From Paroedura picta (Eukaryota > Chordata > Lepidosauria > Squamata > Gekkonidae), in the NCBI RefSeq assembly GCF_049243985.1, contig NC_135375.1, positions 82,109,674 to 82,173,673 on the forward strand: DNA of 64,000 nt, in the 5' to 3' direction. Within the stretch, counting starts at the first letter, position 1. Each line of letters begins with the position of its first letter. The notes under the pieces were generated by a model. That model saw only the letters and a program-made list of their open reading frames with translations. It searched no databases and was not told where the DNA came from. The translations under genes were made by a program, and so were the position numbers. This document shows positions 1 to 11,376 of this stretch, one piece after another.

Positions 1-367
1 TTTCAGTTGGATCCTACCTGCATTTCTGCTCATCTCACTCAGCTTTGGCTTGTCACACCATTCTTGACTCCAGGGTGTGTTGATTTAACCCATTGTTAGA
101 CAGGGCTTACTACCACTACTGAAGAAACGCTTCATGAATTTTTTGAAATGACTTAGTGCCATGATAAGCAGTGTTTTTGCTTTACATCTGTTCAAATATT
201 GTTTACCCAGTCATTTATTTTTAACTTTGAATATTAATGTACTTTTGCTTTGAGTCAGAGATCCCTGTTATTTCAAGCAAAGTGTTATGCAACTTATATT
301 TGGGGGAGGTGGATGTACTGTCATTAAATACGTAAGTAAATTCACTAGCTTTTGGTTGTATTTGCAG
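1..367. other. MTAP intron (3' part), no other feature seen
   Basis: AT-rich sequence directly upstream of the MTAP splice acceptor at 366-367. I see no repeat or conserved element in it. Confidence 0.6.
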
Positions 368-490
368 GTTTCAGTGGATAAGGTGCTAAAGACGCTGAAG
401 GAAAACGCAAATAAAGCAACTAGTTTACTGCTTACTGCTATACCTCAGATTGGTTCCATGGACTGGACAGAAACCCAGCACAACTTAAAA
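368..490 (+). CDS. MTAP: MTAP penultimate coding exon
   Basis: This exon encodes 41 residues near the C-terminus of S-methyl-5'-thioadenosine phosphorylase. The cytosolic enzyme phosphorolyses methylthioadenosine to adenine and methylthioribose-1-phosphate in polyamine-linked methionine salvage. The translation starts [17 protein letters not shown] and ends TQHNLK. It matches the human protein from my memory, which has [20 protein letters not shown] and later HNLK, with only scattered substitutions. The exon follows a tttgcag acceptor, is exactly 123 bp (phase 0 at both ends), and is followed by a GTATGG donor at 491. The rest of the gene lies before the window, so this is a partial gene. MTAP beside CDKN2A is the order known in mammals, which supports the naming of the neighbouring INK4 genes. 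Confidence 0.96.
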
Positions 491-1957
491 GTATGGCAGT
501 GGGGGTTGTGTGTGGATATGTAGTATCCTCATATGTGCACCAAGGATATGAAGGGGGGCTTGCTTCTAAACATCCTTCCATGTATCCATGCCTATCTAGC
601 TGATATGTATGAAATATGAGATTGCCAGGGAGTCCAAATTCTGAGGGGCCCAGTACCTCACCAAAACCTTCCACCAAGAAGCTGTCTATATTTCTGCCCG
701 GTCCCAAAAGCAGCTTTCATTCTCTGCCCCCCTCTTCATGGAAGCAGCAAGGATTGCTACCTCCTGAGCATCACCACGGAGGTCCCCCCCCACCTTGTCC
801 TCAAGCTGTCAGCAGCTCCTCCTCCCCACCTGCCTCCCACGGGAGAGAGGTTGGGTGTTGGCTGTCATTTGTTTATGAGCCCACCAGCCTGGCTGGTGGC
901 CCCTTCTCCACATCTACTATTCAGGGCAGTCCTGAATTCTTCTCTCCAGCCACCAACCACTTGTTCGTTCACCTGTAGTCCTAGAACAGCAGGCAGGAGT
1001 ACAGCAGCCCTTCTACTACCTTGTCCCTCACAGTGGTCACTTGACCACCTAGTCGCCGGATATTGTGTCTGCTATGGGATGCAGCAATAAAGATATTAAA
1101 TGCAAATGCTACTTAGTAAGAAACAACAGATGAACTTGGAAACTTAGGGGGTAATGTTTTTAATTGATATGAGTGTGACACCTTCTGCAAGATTACCTAG
1201 CACAGAAATAGTCGACCTGTGGTCCTCCAGATGTTCATGGACTACAACTCCCATGAGCTGCCAGCATTTGCTGGCAAGGGCTCATGGGAATTGTAGTCTA
1301 TGAACATCTGGAGGACCACAGGTTGACTACCCCTGACCTAGCACACTTGTTTTAAAATTGTGTTAAGTGAAGGCTTCACAAGCCTATCACTCTGACTTTT
1401 TGATCTTGAAAGTCAGTTTACTACTTTGATGATCAATGCCAAGAGTACTTTAGGCCTGTTAAAGGCTCTTGAACCTCACAGGAATCTCTGTGTTAGAACC
1501 AGCTGCAGCTTATACTCAAGTATTTCTCTAATTCTGAACATGAGCCCAAAATAGAGATTTAAAAAATCTGCAAAATGGGGCCATGTATAGTAGAGAAAGG
1601 TGTTTTTCCTACCAAGCTATGACAGCCTCGGGTATCCATAAATATCTTAATAGAGAAAAAGCTGTATAAAAGAGATTGAAAATCCCAATAAATGGCAAAT
1701 ACTAACTACGGCTGTCAATATTGTGGCCACAGCATTCTGTACCAGTTGTGGACAGTCTTCAAGGGTAGCCCCATGTATCATGAATATTACTTCACAGCAG
1801 ATATCACCTTCACTATTTTTGTTAGTGTGATACTTCCATGGGCATATTAAATGATGAGAACGTTTAAACGTCATTTATCTGTTTAACATTTCACTGAATT
1901 GGGGAGGAGGGTGTTGCAGCATCCTGTATAGATTTTCTTTCTGATTTTGTCTTTCAG
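491..1957 (+). other. MTAP: MTAP last intron
   Basis: The intron runs from the GTATGG donor to the tctttcag acceptor at 1950-1957. It contains one hAT-type MITE (1203-1335). Nothing else was recognised. Confidence 0.9.
1203..1335. mobile_element. hAT-type palindromic MITE, copy 1
   Basis: The element is a near-complete inverted repeat: each half carries the complement of gtggtcctccagatgttcatgg and of attcccatgagc-type sequence. Its ends resemble the family TIR CAGGGGTAGTCAAC (left end degenerate, cagaaatagtcgac). A perfect 8-bp target duplication, acctagca, flanks it at 1195-1202 and 1336-1343. An 8-bp duplication with CAGGG ends is the signature of hAT transposition. There is no coding capacity, so it must have been moved by an autonomous relative. 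Confidence 0.93.
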
Positions 1958-1996
1958 AATGCCGTGCAGTTGTCTGTCATGCTACCAAAACATTGA
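1958..1996 (+). CDS. MTAP: MTAP terminal coding exon
   Basis: After a pyrimidine-rich tract and tttcag acceptor, the frame reads NAVQLSVMLPKH followed by TGA at 1994-1996. The human protein ends NMAQFSVLLPRH, so this is clearly the orthologous last exon. It joins the preceding exon in phase 0. I saw no strong AATAAA close downstream; the first clear one on this strand is at 4008-4013, so the 3' UTR end is undetermined. Confidence 0.95.
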   Translation, partial: NAVQLSVMLPKH

Positions 1997-2649
1997 AAAC
2001 ATAGGAAGATTTTTCTGAAGTGGGTCCAAAGTAAGGAGGGTCAATATTCCGAGAACTTACAAGTACCCTGGAAGAATACAACTAAAACTTGCAGCATTTT
2101 CATTCTTATATGCTCATAAATTCCTCATTCTGGAAACAAAAACCTTGTAGAGATCTGAAGATGCTGACAGTCTGTTGGTAATGGAAGCTGACAAACCACA
2201 AAATAGGAATTGGATACCAAATACCGAATCATTACACTCAATACACTTGGTTAAAGAAATCAAGATGTTAAGGACTGCATATCTTGTTCACGTAGTCTCT
2301 CATCATTCAGTTTAAAGATGTCAAGGCAAAGGCAAGGTGAGTTTGTGTGCTCTTCACTGGTCTGAACAGAGTAAATCTCAGAAAGCAGCTATTCAGATCA
2401 GTGACAGTGCTGTCTGTTCTTTCAATTTCATGGGTTTTTTACAAAAAAAGAAATGGGTTTTTTTAGTAGATATTAATTTAATTTTCTTCAACTACGTTTT
2501 TTATTTTCAAACACTTTGTAATCTCTTGGGGAATTTTTCTTTTCTGCATATGCATTTTCATTTGGAATTTTCAGAACACAAGGGCATAGTTCTTCTTGCT
2601 CAGAGCGTGGGCATCAAGACATGGAGCAAGACAGTGAAAGACTCCACGT
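1997..2649 (+). other. MTAP 3' UTR / downstream flank
   Basis: AT-rich sequence after the MTAP stop codon, at least partly 3' UTR. I see no repeat or second gene. Confidence 0.5.
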
Positions 2650-3018
2650 CAGGGGTTCCTAACCAAGGCTCCATGAGCTTCCTGGGAGCTCCCTGATCTT
2701 TCCTCTATATCCTGCCTCAATGGACTTGACCACAACCTGTTGCTGGCATTGCCGTCAAAGCAGCATATGGGCTACTTCCATTGGCCTGGGCATGGTGTTC
2801 TCGTGTAGTTACTGAGCTTGGGAAAGGGGGTGGAGCCTGAACACCTACTCCTGCCTCAAACCACCTCCTTTCCAACCCCCCCTCCCCCCCAGTCCTCCTT
2901 GGGCATGGAAGGGAGGCATGGCCAGCTGACATCACTTCCAGCCCAGTTCCGGGTCTTCCTCAAGCCTGAAAAATATTTCTGGGGCTCCTTCACAGTCAGA
3001 AGGTTGGAAAAGGCTACT
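2650..3018. mobile_element. Probable non-autonomous hAT-like element
   Basis: The left end reads caggggttcctaacc and the right end agaaggttggaaaaggct, which are roughly inverted copies of a CAGTGGTTCCCAACC-type hAT terminus. The interior carries no coding sequence. I could not define target duplications. Confidence 0.4.
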
Positions 3019-3066
3019 TTGTCTTAGCTCACCCTCATGGTTGTTATGCCGGTTGCTGGTGCCCAT

Positions 3067-3091
3067 CCCCCCCCCCCACACACACACACAC
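3067..3091. repeat. (C)n then (CA)n microsatellite
   Basis: A run of about 11 C is followed by about seven CA units. Confidence 0.95.
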
Positions 3092-3165
3092 TCTTTGACA
3101 TACTTGTTCTGTCCCAGCCCAACTGCTCACTTGAATAGGAAGCTCTTTCATGCCTCATACCGATT

Positions 3166-3397
3166 CAGTGCCAGTGGTTTGGTTAAAAGCAGTGGCTTCT
3201 AATCTGCTGAGTGACCTTGGGCTTGTCACAGTCCTGATAGTGCTGTTCTGACTGAACAGTCCTGTCAGGGCTCTCTCAGCCACACCTATCTCACAGAATG
3301 AATGTTGTGGGGAAAGGAAAGGAAGATGATTGGAAGCCACTTTGAGACGCCTTTGGGCAGTGAAAAGTGGGGTATAAAAACCAATTCTTCTTCTGGT
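3166..3397 (+). mobile_element. tRNA-headed SINE, 5'-shortened copy
   Basis: It carries the family core (gtgaccttgggc, ctctctcagcc, ccactttgagac, gtataaaaaccaattcttcttct). The head is shortened and the A/B-box region is degraded. It is in the same orientation as the better copies at 20306 and 20888. Confidence 0.85.
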
Positions 3398-4321
3398 TCA
3401 GTGACTACCTTTTGATGCTGCCCCCCTCCTGTCCATAGACTTCTCCACAGAAGTGGCCATGTCCTGGCGTCCTGGTGGGAGGCCATTGTTGACTGCTTTG
3501 TTGTGAGGTCAGAGGGCCGCCTTTTCAGATGAGTGTTCAAACTGCCTGAGCTCGTACAGGAAGTCACGACAGCCCACATAGCCTGGGGAGGAGGATCACA
3601 CTAGCCTCGAACGGGAGTGGTTTGTCCTAATTTCCAAATGCAAGGTTGTGCAGGCTTTCATCCCAAGCCTACAGTGATCAGTTTAATTCTCATGTCTTAG
3701 CCATCAAATCAGTCTGCGAAGCAGAAGTCCTACGGTGTCTCTTGGTGGCTGCCCAGGTGCTGTGCAGTGAAATATTGCCCAGTAATAACAAAATTCAGTA
3801 CCAAAACATTGGCGCCTCATTCTGAATTCTTCTGCTGAGAAGTACTGAATCTCCGGAGACTCTTTTGGTTTCAGTCTGAGTTTTAAAGAACAGGGATGAT
3901 CATATCTAACATACACATGGATGTATTCGTGCCGTTTATTTCTATACCCTGTATGCTGAATGCCCACATTTGCCTTCAAGAAAAGAATGTGTTGCTGCTT
4001 GATATCAAATAAAACCAAATGTAACCTCTTGCTCATCATCTTCATTTGAATAGAGTGTGACTGAATGGAGAAAAATCCTGATTGTTGTTTAGTAGAGAAG
4101 CTCCTTGGGATGTGAGTGAACTTGAAGCGAGCACATCTTAAAAACGGTTAGACCGGATATTAGATTGGGTGACTCAGTGTTGCAACACAAGTTATAGGAA
4201 GTTATTCTGTTTGAAAGTTCTTTCTGCGCCTGCTCCAAGAGACCAAGCACAAAGTCGGGTGGACGAGGAAGAACTTTCAGGAAGGGACAGGGATATTTCC
4301 TGCTTATGGCTTTTGTTTAGT
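3398..4321. other. Intergenic, nothing recognised
   Basis: Unique-looking sequence. An AATAAA on the + strand at 4008-4013 could be a distal polyadenylation signal for MTAP, but nothing ties it to that gene. Confidence 0.4.
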
Positions 4322-4935
4322 TTAGGGGTCCCCAGTTTGGTGCCCATGGTGTCCACTGACACTTTCAGTGGTGCTTGCCAGGGGATTTTAGAAAATGGAC
4401 AGGGCTAGGTAGGCATCAAGAGCCAACATGATGTAGTGAACAACAGTCTCTAAGCTGGAGGAGCAGGTTTGATTCCCCACTCCTCTACCTACAGCCATGT
4501 GGGTGACCTTGGACTAGTCAGTTCTCTTAGAGCTATTCTCAGAGCAGTTCTCTCAGAGCTCTCTCGACCCCACCTACCTCGCAGAGTATCTTTAGTGTAA
4601 TGAGGAAGGGGAAGTTGTTTCTAAGCTGCTTTGAGACTCCTTCAGGTAGTGAAAAGCAGGATATAAAAGGCCAGTTCTTTTGCTCAGCAAGGCCTCTCAT
4701 GGACTATTGGAGATCTGACTGGCTGTGCAGAGATTTTTAAAAGTTGGTTTGGCTGCAGCTAGCACCACAGCACGAAGCTCTTCCCTGTGTGACCTAAGTA
4801 AGCTGTGGCAGCCATTTTGTGCCTGGTCTCCAGCAGCCATTTTGTGGCAATCATTCATGGCGGCACCCTCCACGCTATGCTTGTATTCTAAAAGTGCCCG
4901 CAAGCTCAGAGAGGTTGAGGACCAATGCTGCAGTT
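4322..4935. mobile_element. Decayed hAT-like element split by a SINE
   Basis: The left piece begins aggggtccccagtttggtgccc. The right piece carries gcagccattttgtg twice. Both phrases belong to a common reptile non-autonomous hAT family, recalled by wording and not searched. A SINE at 4418-4683 separates the two pieces. A related opposite-strand copy seems to lie at 22075-22315. Confidence 0.4.
4418..4683 (+). mobile_element. tRNA-headed SINE
   Basis: This is a near full-length copy: agagccaacatgatgtagtg head, ggtttgattcccc B-box, gtgaccttgg core, and a gatataaaaggccagttctttt tail. It appears to be inserted in an older hAT-like element. Confidence 0.88.
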
Positions 4936-6337
4936 GCATAATCTCTGACAGGATCCGTTATGCAAGTCCAGTTTGCAAAAACCACGTAGGTGTCCCTGTA
5001 TGCAGCATGGGAATGGGAGGATGCATGAATCACTTGTCACCTGCCCAGTACACATGTGTTTGATGTAACAACCTGCACTCCCAGGCCTGAACCACTTAGT
5101 CTTTTATCATATATTTTATATAAAAAGTTTATACTGTGTTTTCATCCCTGCCACTCAGAGTCAAAGCAATAGGCATAATTAAAGCCAGCTAAAATGTTAT
5201 TTCCAATATGCAATACAAATAACAAGCAGAGGTGCAAACCATTTAACCCATCCTAGTAAATGACTACTATGCAGAAGCCCCCAAAACACATTGGAAAAGC
5301 TCAGCTTTATAGAACCTCCAAAATCTCTGCCATGTTGGGGCTTTCTTCCTATCCTCGGGAACGGCCACCACGAAAGACCAAGCCTGAGAGAAAACAGTTC
5401 TCATTAACCTGAGTTGAGAGAACTGATAATTGTACCTGGGGAAGAGGCAGCCCCGCAAATGTGAGTTGTGTCTTTGAGTGAATAACCAACTGCAGGATCT
5501 GGACAAACATGTACCTGCAATCTTTAAATCAAATAGGTGAATGAACACATGAAGCTCCCTGAACCATGTCCTTAAAGTCAGTTTGGATTGGCTGACAGTC
5601 AGTCTCCACCATCTTGGGCAGTAATCTCTCTTCAACTTATCTTCAACTATATGAGTCTTAATTGGAGATTATGGGGATCGGTCAATATAAAGCAGAGGCT
5701 CTGGTACACAGCCGTGGCCCTGTCACACTGCAACAACTGGACTTCAATTTTACATGTTATGTGTCCCACATCTCTTTAAAGCATTTGCAAGGTGAGTGAC
5801 AAAATCAAATAATAAATTCATTGCACATAAAATGAAGAAGCTAGTGATATAAAAAAGAAAAGCAGAAATGAGAAGCAAACAGCTCACAAAAAAAAACATG
5901 TAAATAACTCCATAAATAATAGAAAACAGCGGAATAAAAGTATATTGATCAAAGGCAAACTTTTTTCAGGTGGGGGGATTTTACTGGGGGGGGGGGGAAT
6001 TGAATCTGCCTGGAGCCCAGAAGACATCTGTTGGCGGAGTGTTGCAGTTATGCCAGAAAAGTAACAATGGATTCTCTCAAAGGGTATGTTGCAATCTGCC
6101 ATCCCAACCACAAGGGCACCAATCAACACAAGGCTTCAGCATCAGACCATTTTCCACACCCTGCCCTGCACAAGCACATCACAAGAAATGCCCAAGGCGC
6201 TTCCTCCAGCCCAGGCTCTCGTTGCTCAGAGCCCATAGGCTCCAGGTATTTACTGGCAGCCAGAACACAGACATCAGCAGAACAACCCCTTAACGAAGAG
6301 AAGTCCTGGGTCATGCAGGAAAGCAAAGGCTTCCCCA
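4936..6337. other. Intergenic, nothing recognised
   Basis: AT-rich sequence with a 12-base G run at 5986-5997. No gene or clear repeat family. Confidence 0.4.
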
Positions 6338-6425
6338 TTGTCTGAGGAAGTGGGCATGCACATATAAGCTCACACCTTGCATAAAACTTTGTTGGACTTA
6401 AGGGTGCCACTGGACTCAAATGATT
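6338..6425 (+). mobile_element. Fragment of the GGTGCCACTGGACTC repeat family
   Basis: The fragment reads tctgaggaagtgggcatgca, then agctcacaccttgcataaaactttgttgg, then gggtgccactggactcaaat. This is one terminal arm of a family seen more completely at 40323-40786. Other fragments are at 9727, 10203, 16556, 19729, 21207, 23893, 34017, 35186, 38557, 42155 and 43335. Confidence 0.75.
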
Positions 6426-6610
6426 TATTGACATTCCAGTCACCGCAGGCTGCCAAGTTCTAAACACCCAGGAGCTGAGCAGGGAACCTGTGAGTGCCTT
6501 TCATTGGCTAATGTTTTATGCCATGAGACCATAGGCACTATAGAAATTATACCAACACAGTATTACCTATCCTGGTGTCCTAGCTGAAGGGCCCTTTGTA
6601 TTCTCCCAGA

Positions 6611-6719
6611 GTCATAGAATCATAGCGTTGGAAGGGGCCATACAGGCCATCTAGTCCAACCCCCTGCTCAACACAGGATCAGCCCAAAGCATCCTAAAGC
6701 ATCCAAGAAAAGTGTCCTC
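6611..6719 (-). mobile_element. CR1 LINE 3' fragment
   Basis: The + strand reads gtcatagaatcatagcgttggaaggggcc, then ggccatctagtccaaccccctg. This is the reverse complement of the CR1 3' end with its ATTCTATGA-type terminal repeat. Confidence 0.85.
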
Positions 6720-7803
6720 ACCCCTCCCTCACTGCACACATGATCATATCCCTACAACATGCTTTAAGATCAAACACACCTTTCCAAACAAAACTGGGAG
6801 CCAGTACCCGGATTAATGTAAGGTTTAAGTCACATGTTCAGCTCTACATACATAGCTGGCAACGTGAGAATTTGCAAGAACAAGTACAGTGCTAAAATAA
6901 TCTTGTGTCCCATCCAATCAAGCTCTGCACTCCCCAGGCTGTCTACATTTGGGGCCTCACGTGTTAGGGGAGATGATGTAAACATGAGGATGATTCACCC
7001 AGCCCATGGAGGATGTTGGATGGAATCTGCCTGAAATTTTTGTTCTGTTGGGTCAATCTCCTGTCTCTTGGTGTGCAAGGAAGGATTTGTGTGGACCAGT
7101 GGTGGTTAACTGTTGGGCGGGATCAGTCACTAGTGAAGGGGACTGTCCTTAATGTTGCCATTCATTCACCAGTACAGAATAAGAGCTCAACTGCACTTGG
7201 ACTTTGATTTCTAACAATGACCTCTTTCTGAGCTGCGTTGGAGCTCCCTTGGACCAAGGTTCCCATCCCCCTATCTTCTCGCTTACAGGGAATTGTTCCC
7301 AAGACATGACAAAACATGACCTATTAATGCACGTAGGATGAGGCCACTTAGTGGTTCACAAAGTAGTTTCACATAAAATAGCCTTGGAAGAAGCTATTTT
7401 GTTTGTTTCCAAGCTGGGGCTCCTATAATGCTGATGGCCATATCAGGATTGACTGCTGAACTCACTGGAATCCTATCCTTGGCTATGGCAGGGATGTAAG
7501 AGAGAGCCAAATGTTGGTTTCCATGGACTCTGGTGAGGATTCTTTAACATATGCTGCCTTGTTGAGGCATCAGACGTAATGTATGATTGACCTCCAAGCT
7601 GACGTTGAGTTTTGACAAAAGCCTGCTAGCCCTGCCTAAATGTTTCCCTTTTACTGGTGTTATAACACTGATGAAGTGGTTTTGATGGCATAATACCAGC
7701 ATGGTGGCACACAGGTGCGGATCCACAAGCCATCTTGCCGGTGTTCCACCAATGTCAGGCAGGTAGGTAGCAATCCTCTCCTTGGTCAGTGGGTAAAACT
7801 CAA
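6720..7803. other. Intergenic, nothing recognised
   Basis: No gene, repeat family or conserved-looking element that I could support. Confidence 0.4.
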
Positions 7804-7929
7804 AAGTGGGCAACCAAGACAATTTAAGAGGTTGGAGCACTTTTCCTATGAGGAGAGGCTGAAGAGTTTGAGGTTTTTCAGTGTAGAAAAGAGATCACTA
7901 AAGGAAGGGGCATGTAGAACTTTATAAAA
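7804..7929 (+). mobile_element. CR1 LINE ORF2 fragment
   Basis: The translation contains FKRLEHFSYEERLKSLRFF followed by SVEKRSL. This matches the LKRLEH-YEERL--L-LFSLEKRRL motif near the C-terminus of CR1 reverse-transcriptase proteins. It is a short 5'- and 3'-truncated remnant. Confidence 0.75.
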
Positions 7930-8423
7930 CTACTAGGACTAAAGCCCATTTTAAATCAAAATAAAATTGGCACTAGGCCGGCAGCCTCAGGGAAGCCTTC
8001 GCAGGGCGAAGTAATGATAAATCCCACTCCATACTGAACCATGTCTTTTAAAAAGTATTCTTCAGTCCCCACTGGCAAGCTCAGGCATCCGAGTCCCTCT
8101 TTGATCTTTCACTGGATGGGAGGGGGTAGCATGAGGAGCTCATCATGGAGAACTACTCTGAACCTAAACAGTCCATTCATTACTTGAACTACTAAGGCAC
8201 ACTGCTTATTTGTGTCCTCCCCCTATCCAATTAAGTGGCTACCGGGTATATCTGTATAAATAGCCGAAACCTGATTTCTTTTCTTTCTTTTTTGGCATCA
8301 TAAGCTCTTTGATTTTTGCATTGTCTGCTCTCTGGATTTCCCCTAAATGTTTTGTCTTGCACAATAGTGCACATGCTTGGGCACTGCAATGGATTCTTTT
8401 GCATATGGCCTGTGAATCCCCTT
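7930..8423. other. Intergenic, nothing recognised
   Basis: No gene or clear repeat. It precedes the possible promoter at 8424. Confidence 0.4.
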
Positions 8424-8701
8424 TGACGTCACTTCTAAAGAAAACACAGGTCTTCTGCTAGGAACTTCCAAGCTACGTTTCCCAGACAATCATGCCACAT
8501 TCCTTTGGTCGAGATCCTGTTCGTTAATTGGTGGGATTCTCGTATGTTTTCACTGGTAATTATCCCGTTTTAATGGCGTAGGGATTAGAAGAAGCCCCCA
8601 CCCATCTGGAAAATGTATAAAATTAATGCTTGGGTGTTTATGATATGTGCTGGAGTGGGGGCTTCTTGGATGCTGACAGAGGCACTGCACAGATCAGATA
8701 G
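8424..8701 (+). promoter_or_regulatory. Candidate TATA/CRE promoter with short first exon
   Basis: A perfect CRE palindrome TGACGTCA lies at 8424-8431 and a TATAAAAT box at 8616-8623. About 80 bases past the TATA box is a strong splice-donor match, gatag|GTAAGAG, after 8701. That spacing would give a first exon of roughly 55 bases. I recognise no encoded protein and no downstream exon, so a non-coding transcript or chance are both possible. Confidence 0.25.
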
Positions 8702-9726
8702 GTAAGAGGAGAAAAACTCCCTGGAAATGTGATTTGTTCACACCTGTCTGTCTTGACTCGAGTGTGCAGTTGTTAACATGGTTTGTTGTTGTTGTTTTGT
8801 TTTTCTTACGTGGTGAAGTATTAGTTAAAATTGTTAAACTATTTTTTAAAGATAAAACTGGCATCTATAGGCACAGAAAGCCAATTGAAGAATTCTAAGA
8901 ACAATGGAATCTTTATCTCGAGTATTTGGCAAAATGAAACTTCAAGCAAAAGGGGACTTTGGGGGTAGAGGGAGGAATGATATTGTAACCATAGGTATTC
9001 TCTCCTTGTTTCTTTCTGTATCTCTATAAAAATAAAAATAATTTTATTTAAGAAGTGCCTGGCATAAACTGGTAGCCTCAATATGTTCCCTTTCTGCCCC
9101 CCACCCCTTTTGTGTTCACAACAGCCCTATGAAGTAGCTAGGCTGTGACAAAGTGACGGTCCGGAGTTTACTTGCCATTTTGAGCAGGGCATTCCCCATT
9201 GAGGCTTACACAGGTGTCTGCTAGCCCAAGGATCAATTCCTGATAGGGCATCCTGAGTTCTCTCCCCCCTGCCTTCCTTTCAGTAAGGGAGCATGGGACA
9301 GAATACCCCACAACGCTTCACGCTTTATTTCCAAAGGGAGGGCTATCTGTGTACAGAGACCTCTCTCCTTGGACAAGCTCTGGCAGGCCAGGCTGCCCTC
9401 ATGGGCACTGCACTAGGGGTGTGCATCAAAAACAGGATTTGGTATTTTTTGGATTTGGGTCTATTGGATCTGAAAAAATATTGGTAATCCTGATATCTCC
9501 AAATTCCAGTACCAGATTAGGGATATTTAACAGAAATCCAAATATTTGGGGGTCCCTTGTAGCCTCTTGGAAAGTTATATATGTGTCTGGGTGAGTTGTT
9601 TTATTAAGGTGGAGAAGATGAGTAGATGCACCTGAGGCCCAGTGCCCGTGCCTCTGCTCTCTTATTTGTGCCCCCACCTGTCACCATGAAACCCATAGAG
9701 AGGTCTTCAAGGAGACCAACAGCTCA
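8702..9726. other. Intergenic with a possible old SINE fragment
   Basis: A stretch near 9080-9240 (cacaacagccctatgaagtagctaggctgtg) resembles the minus-strand core of an old tRNA-SINE/MIR-like repeat. The rest holds nothing recognised. Confidence 0.35.
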
Positions 9727-9811
9727 ACTCAGTTTGAGTCCAGTGGCAGCTTTAAGAGCAACAACGTTCAATTCTGGGCATAAGCTTTTGTGCACATGCA
9801 CAATGAGCCCT
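9727..9811 (-). mobile_element. Fragment of the GGTGCCACTGGACTC repeat family
   Basis: It reads agtttgagtccagtggcagctttaagag and runs on to cataagcttttgtgcacatgcaca. This is the inverted-orientation arm of the family. Confidence 0.7.
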
Positions 9812-9821
9812 GTCCTGGACA

Positions 9822-10000
9822 GCCCAGGCCAGTCTGATGATCTCACCAGATCTCCGAAGTTAAACAGGTCTGACCCCGGCTGCTATTTGGATGGGAGACC
9901 TCCAAGGATTTGGATGATAGTTCCTCCAAGGGACACTGAGGGTTACAGTTCACAGGCAAGCAGTGCCGAACCACCTCCAGGTGTCCCTTGCCTGGCTGCC
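9822..10000 (+). mobile_element. 5S-rRNA-derived SINE
   Basis: The segment tctccgaagttaaacaggtc, then tatttggatgggagacc, matches the internal control region and 3' half of vertebrate 5S rRNA (gatctcggaagctaagcagg, then acttggatgggagacc). The following aggcaagcagtgccgaaccacctcc resembles the body of reptile 5S-headed SINEs. It lacks an intact 5S gene structure, so it is a retroposon remnant and not an RNA gene. Confidence 0.8.
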
Positions 10001-10202
10001 AAACAATCCTCGGATCTCTTTGCTACACTACACATGCCATAGGATAGATAATGGCTGCACACAAAACCTATCCCTCAAATAAAACTCTGTTGGTCACTGG
10101 ACTCAAATTTTGTTCTACAGAGGAACGTGACAGAAGTTTGTAAATAATGCATGGCTGAGTAGAGACCGTGGCCAGAGACAACTTTTCCTACCCTCTGTGA
10201 TA
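10001..10202. other. Spacer with a short repeat scrap
   Basis: Positions 10078-10125 read aaactctgttggtcactggactcaaattttgttctac. This is a degraded arm of the same repeat family that follows at 10203. Confidence 0.5.
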
Positions 10203-10300
10203 GTCTGAGGAAGAGTGCTTGCCTTGAATAAATCTTTGTTGGTCTTAAAGGTGCCACTGGACTCTGGTTTTGCTTTGTTTCTCTGCGACACTGTGATGCT
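10203..10300 (+). mobile_element. Fragment of the GGTGCCACTGGACTC repeat family
   Basis: It reads gtctgaggaagagtgcttgc, then aaatctttgttggtcttaaaggtgcc, then actggactctggttttg. Confidence 0.75.
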
Positions 10301-10374
10301 GAGACCCTCTGGTGCACCACTTAGCTTGTGCGTGTCCTAAGCACTTTTAGTTGGGGGCTTTAGGAAGATTAACG

Positions 10375-10469
10375 CTTTAATTTTGGTATTTTGTTTTTAA
10401 TGCTATTACCTGCCCTGAGCAACACTGGGAGGGTGGGTTAAAAATAAAATATTGTTGTTGTTATTATAG
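10375..10469 (+). mobile_element. L2-type LINE 3' tail
   Basis: It reads ctgccctgagcaacactgggagggtgggttaaaaataaaata. This is the typical L2-clade 3' UTR end (-CCTGAG--GGG-GGG-TA-AAATAAA), followed by a simple tail. Confidence 0.65.
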
Positions 10470-10849
10470 TAAAAGCTCTACTGCCCTAAGCCAAAGCTGG
10501 GATTGTTTGAGTAACATTTACTCCTGGTGGTCTTTCTTTAGATAAGTGGTTCCTGAACCCCTAAGAGCACACATTAAAATGGGAAACCCGGTTCATTCTT
10601 ACACAGCATAGCTGTATACAGGCCCACCCAGGGCTTCTCCCTTTCCCCTTCCCATCCCCTCCAGACCCATCATTGGCCATTTTGAGAGCGGTGGGTGGGT
10701 CAACATGACCATACATGATCATACCACACCCCCAAAAAATGTTCAACAAATATTTTTTTCAAAATTAACCCGAGGAATCCGAGGAATTTGATGAGCATCA
10801 GCTCAGCACTTCCAGTGCAATCGTGGGAGGGTCACTCCAGTGTAGATCC

Positions 10850-11290
10850 GGTGACATCTGAGGGCCCGGGCTGCGCGATTTCCTACCCAGCGCGCCTTCC
10901 TTTGGCTGCTCTTCTGGCGGCTGCGATGATTTTCTTCCGGGGCTGCCGCTTCCTCCCCCCTCCCCCTCCCAGCCTGAGCAATATGATTCATCTCGCTCAG
11001 GGAAGTTGCCTAACCGGAACAGAAAGCAACGGGCCGCTGGCCTCTCCTGGCACCCCGGGCTGGCCCAAGGCGCCCTCCACGGCAGCCAGCACCTGGGGCG
11101 GGGAGGAGGGGGGCCCAGCTGGGGCCCTTCCGCATCTGGGGTTGTTGAAGCCTTCCACTTGGGGAGGAGAGCAGGTGGGACCCAACAGCCCACAGGGATC
11201 TGGGCGCGCACCCGGAGGTTCATCCTTGGGGGCCTTAGCGGTGTTACGGGACTTCCCCTTTGTTTGGGCCACAAGGCTGGGTCTGTAAAA
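10850..11290. other. GC/CpG-rich block
   Basis: High GC with frequent CpG. The open frames here on both strands are composition-driven and show no recognisable domain. It could be an unassigned promoter or a recombination-driven GC patch. Confidence 0.4.
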
Positions 11291-11376
11291 AGAGGGCTTA
11301 AAAAAAAAGGCACGTGTAAGTTGCCCCAAAGATACACTCTGTTGCAGGGCCAAGCATTGTGTGCCCCCCCCTGCTT

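Noticed and set aside
9822-10000. A 5S rRNA gene
   Set aside because: Only part of the 5S sequence is present, it is diverged, and it is fused to a SINE body without a terminator in the right place.
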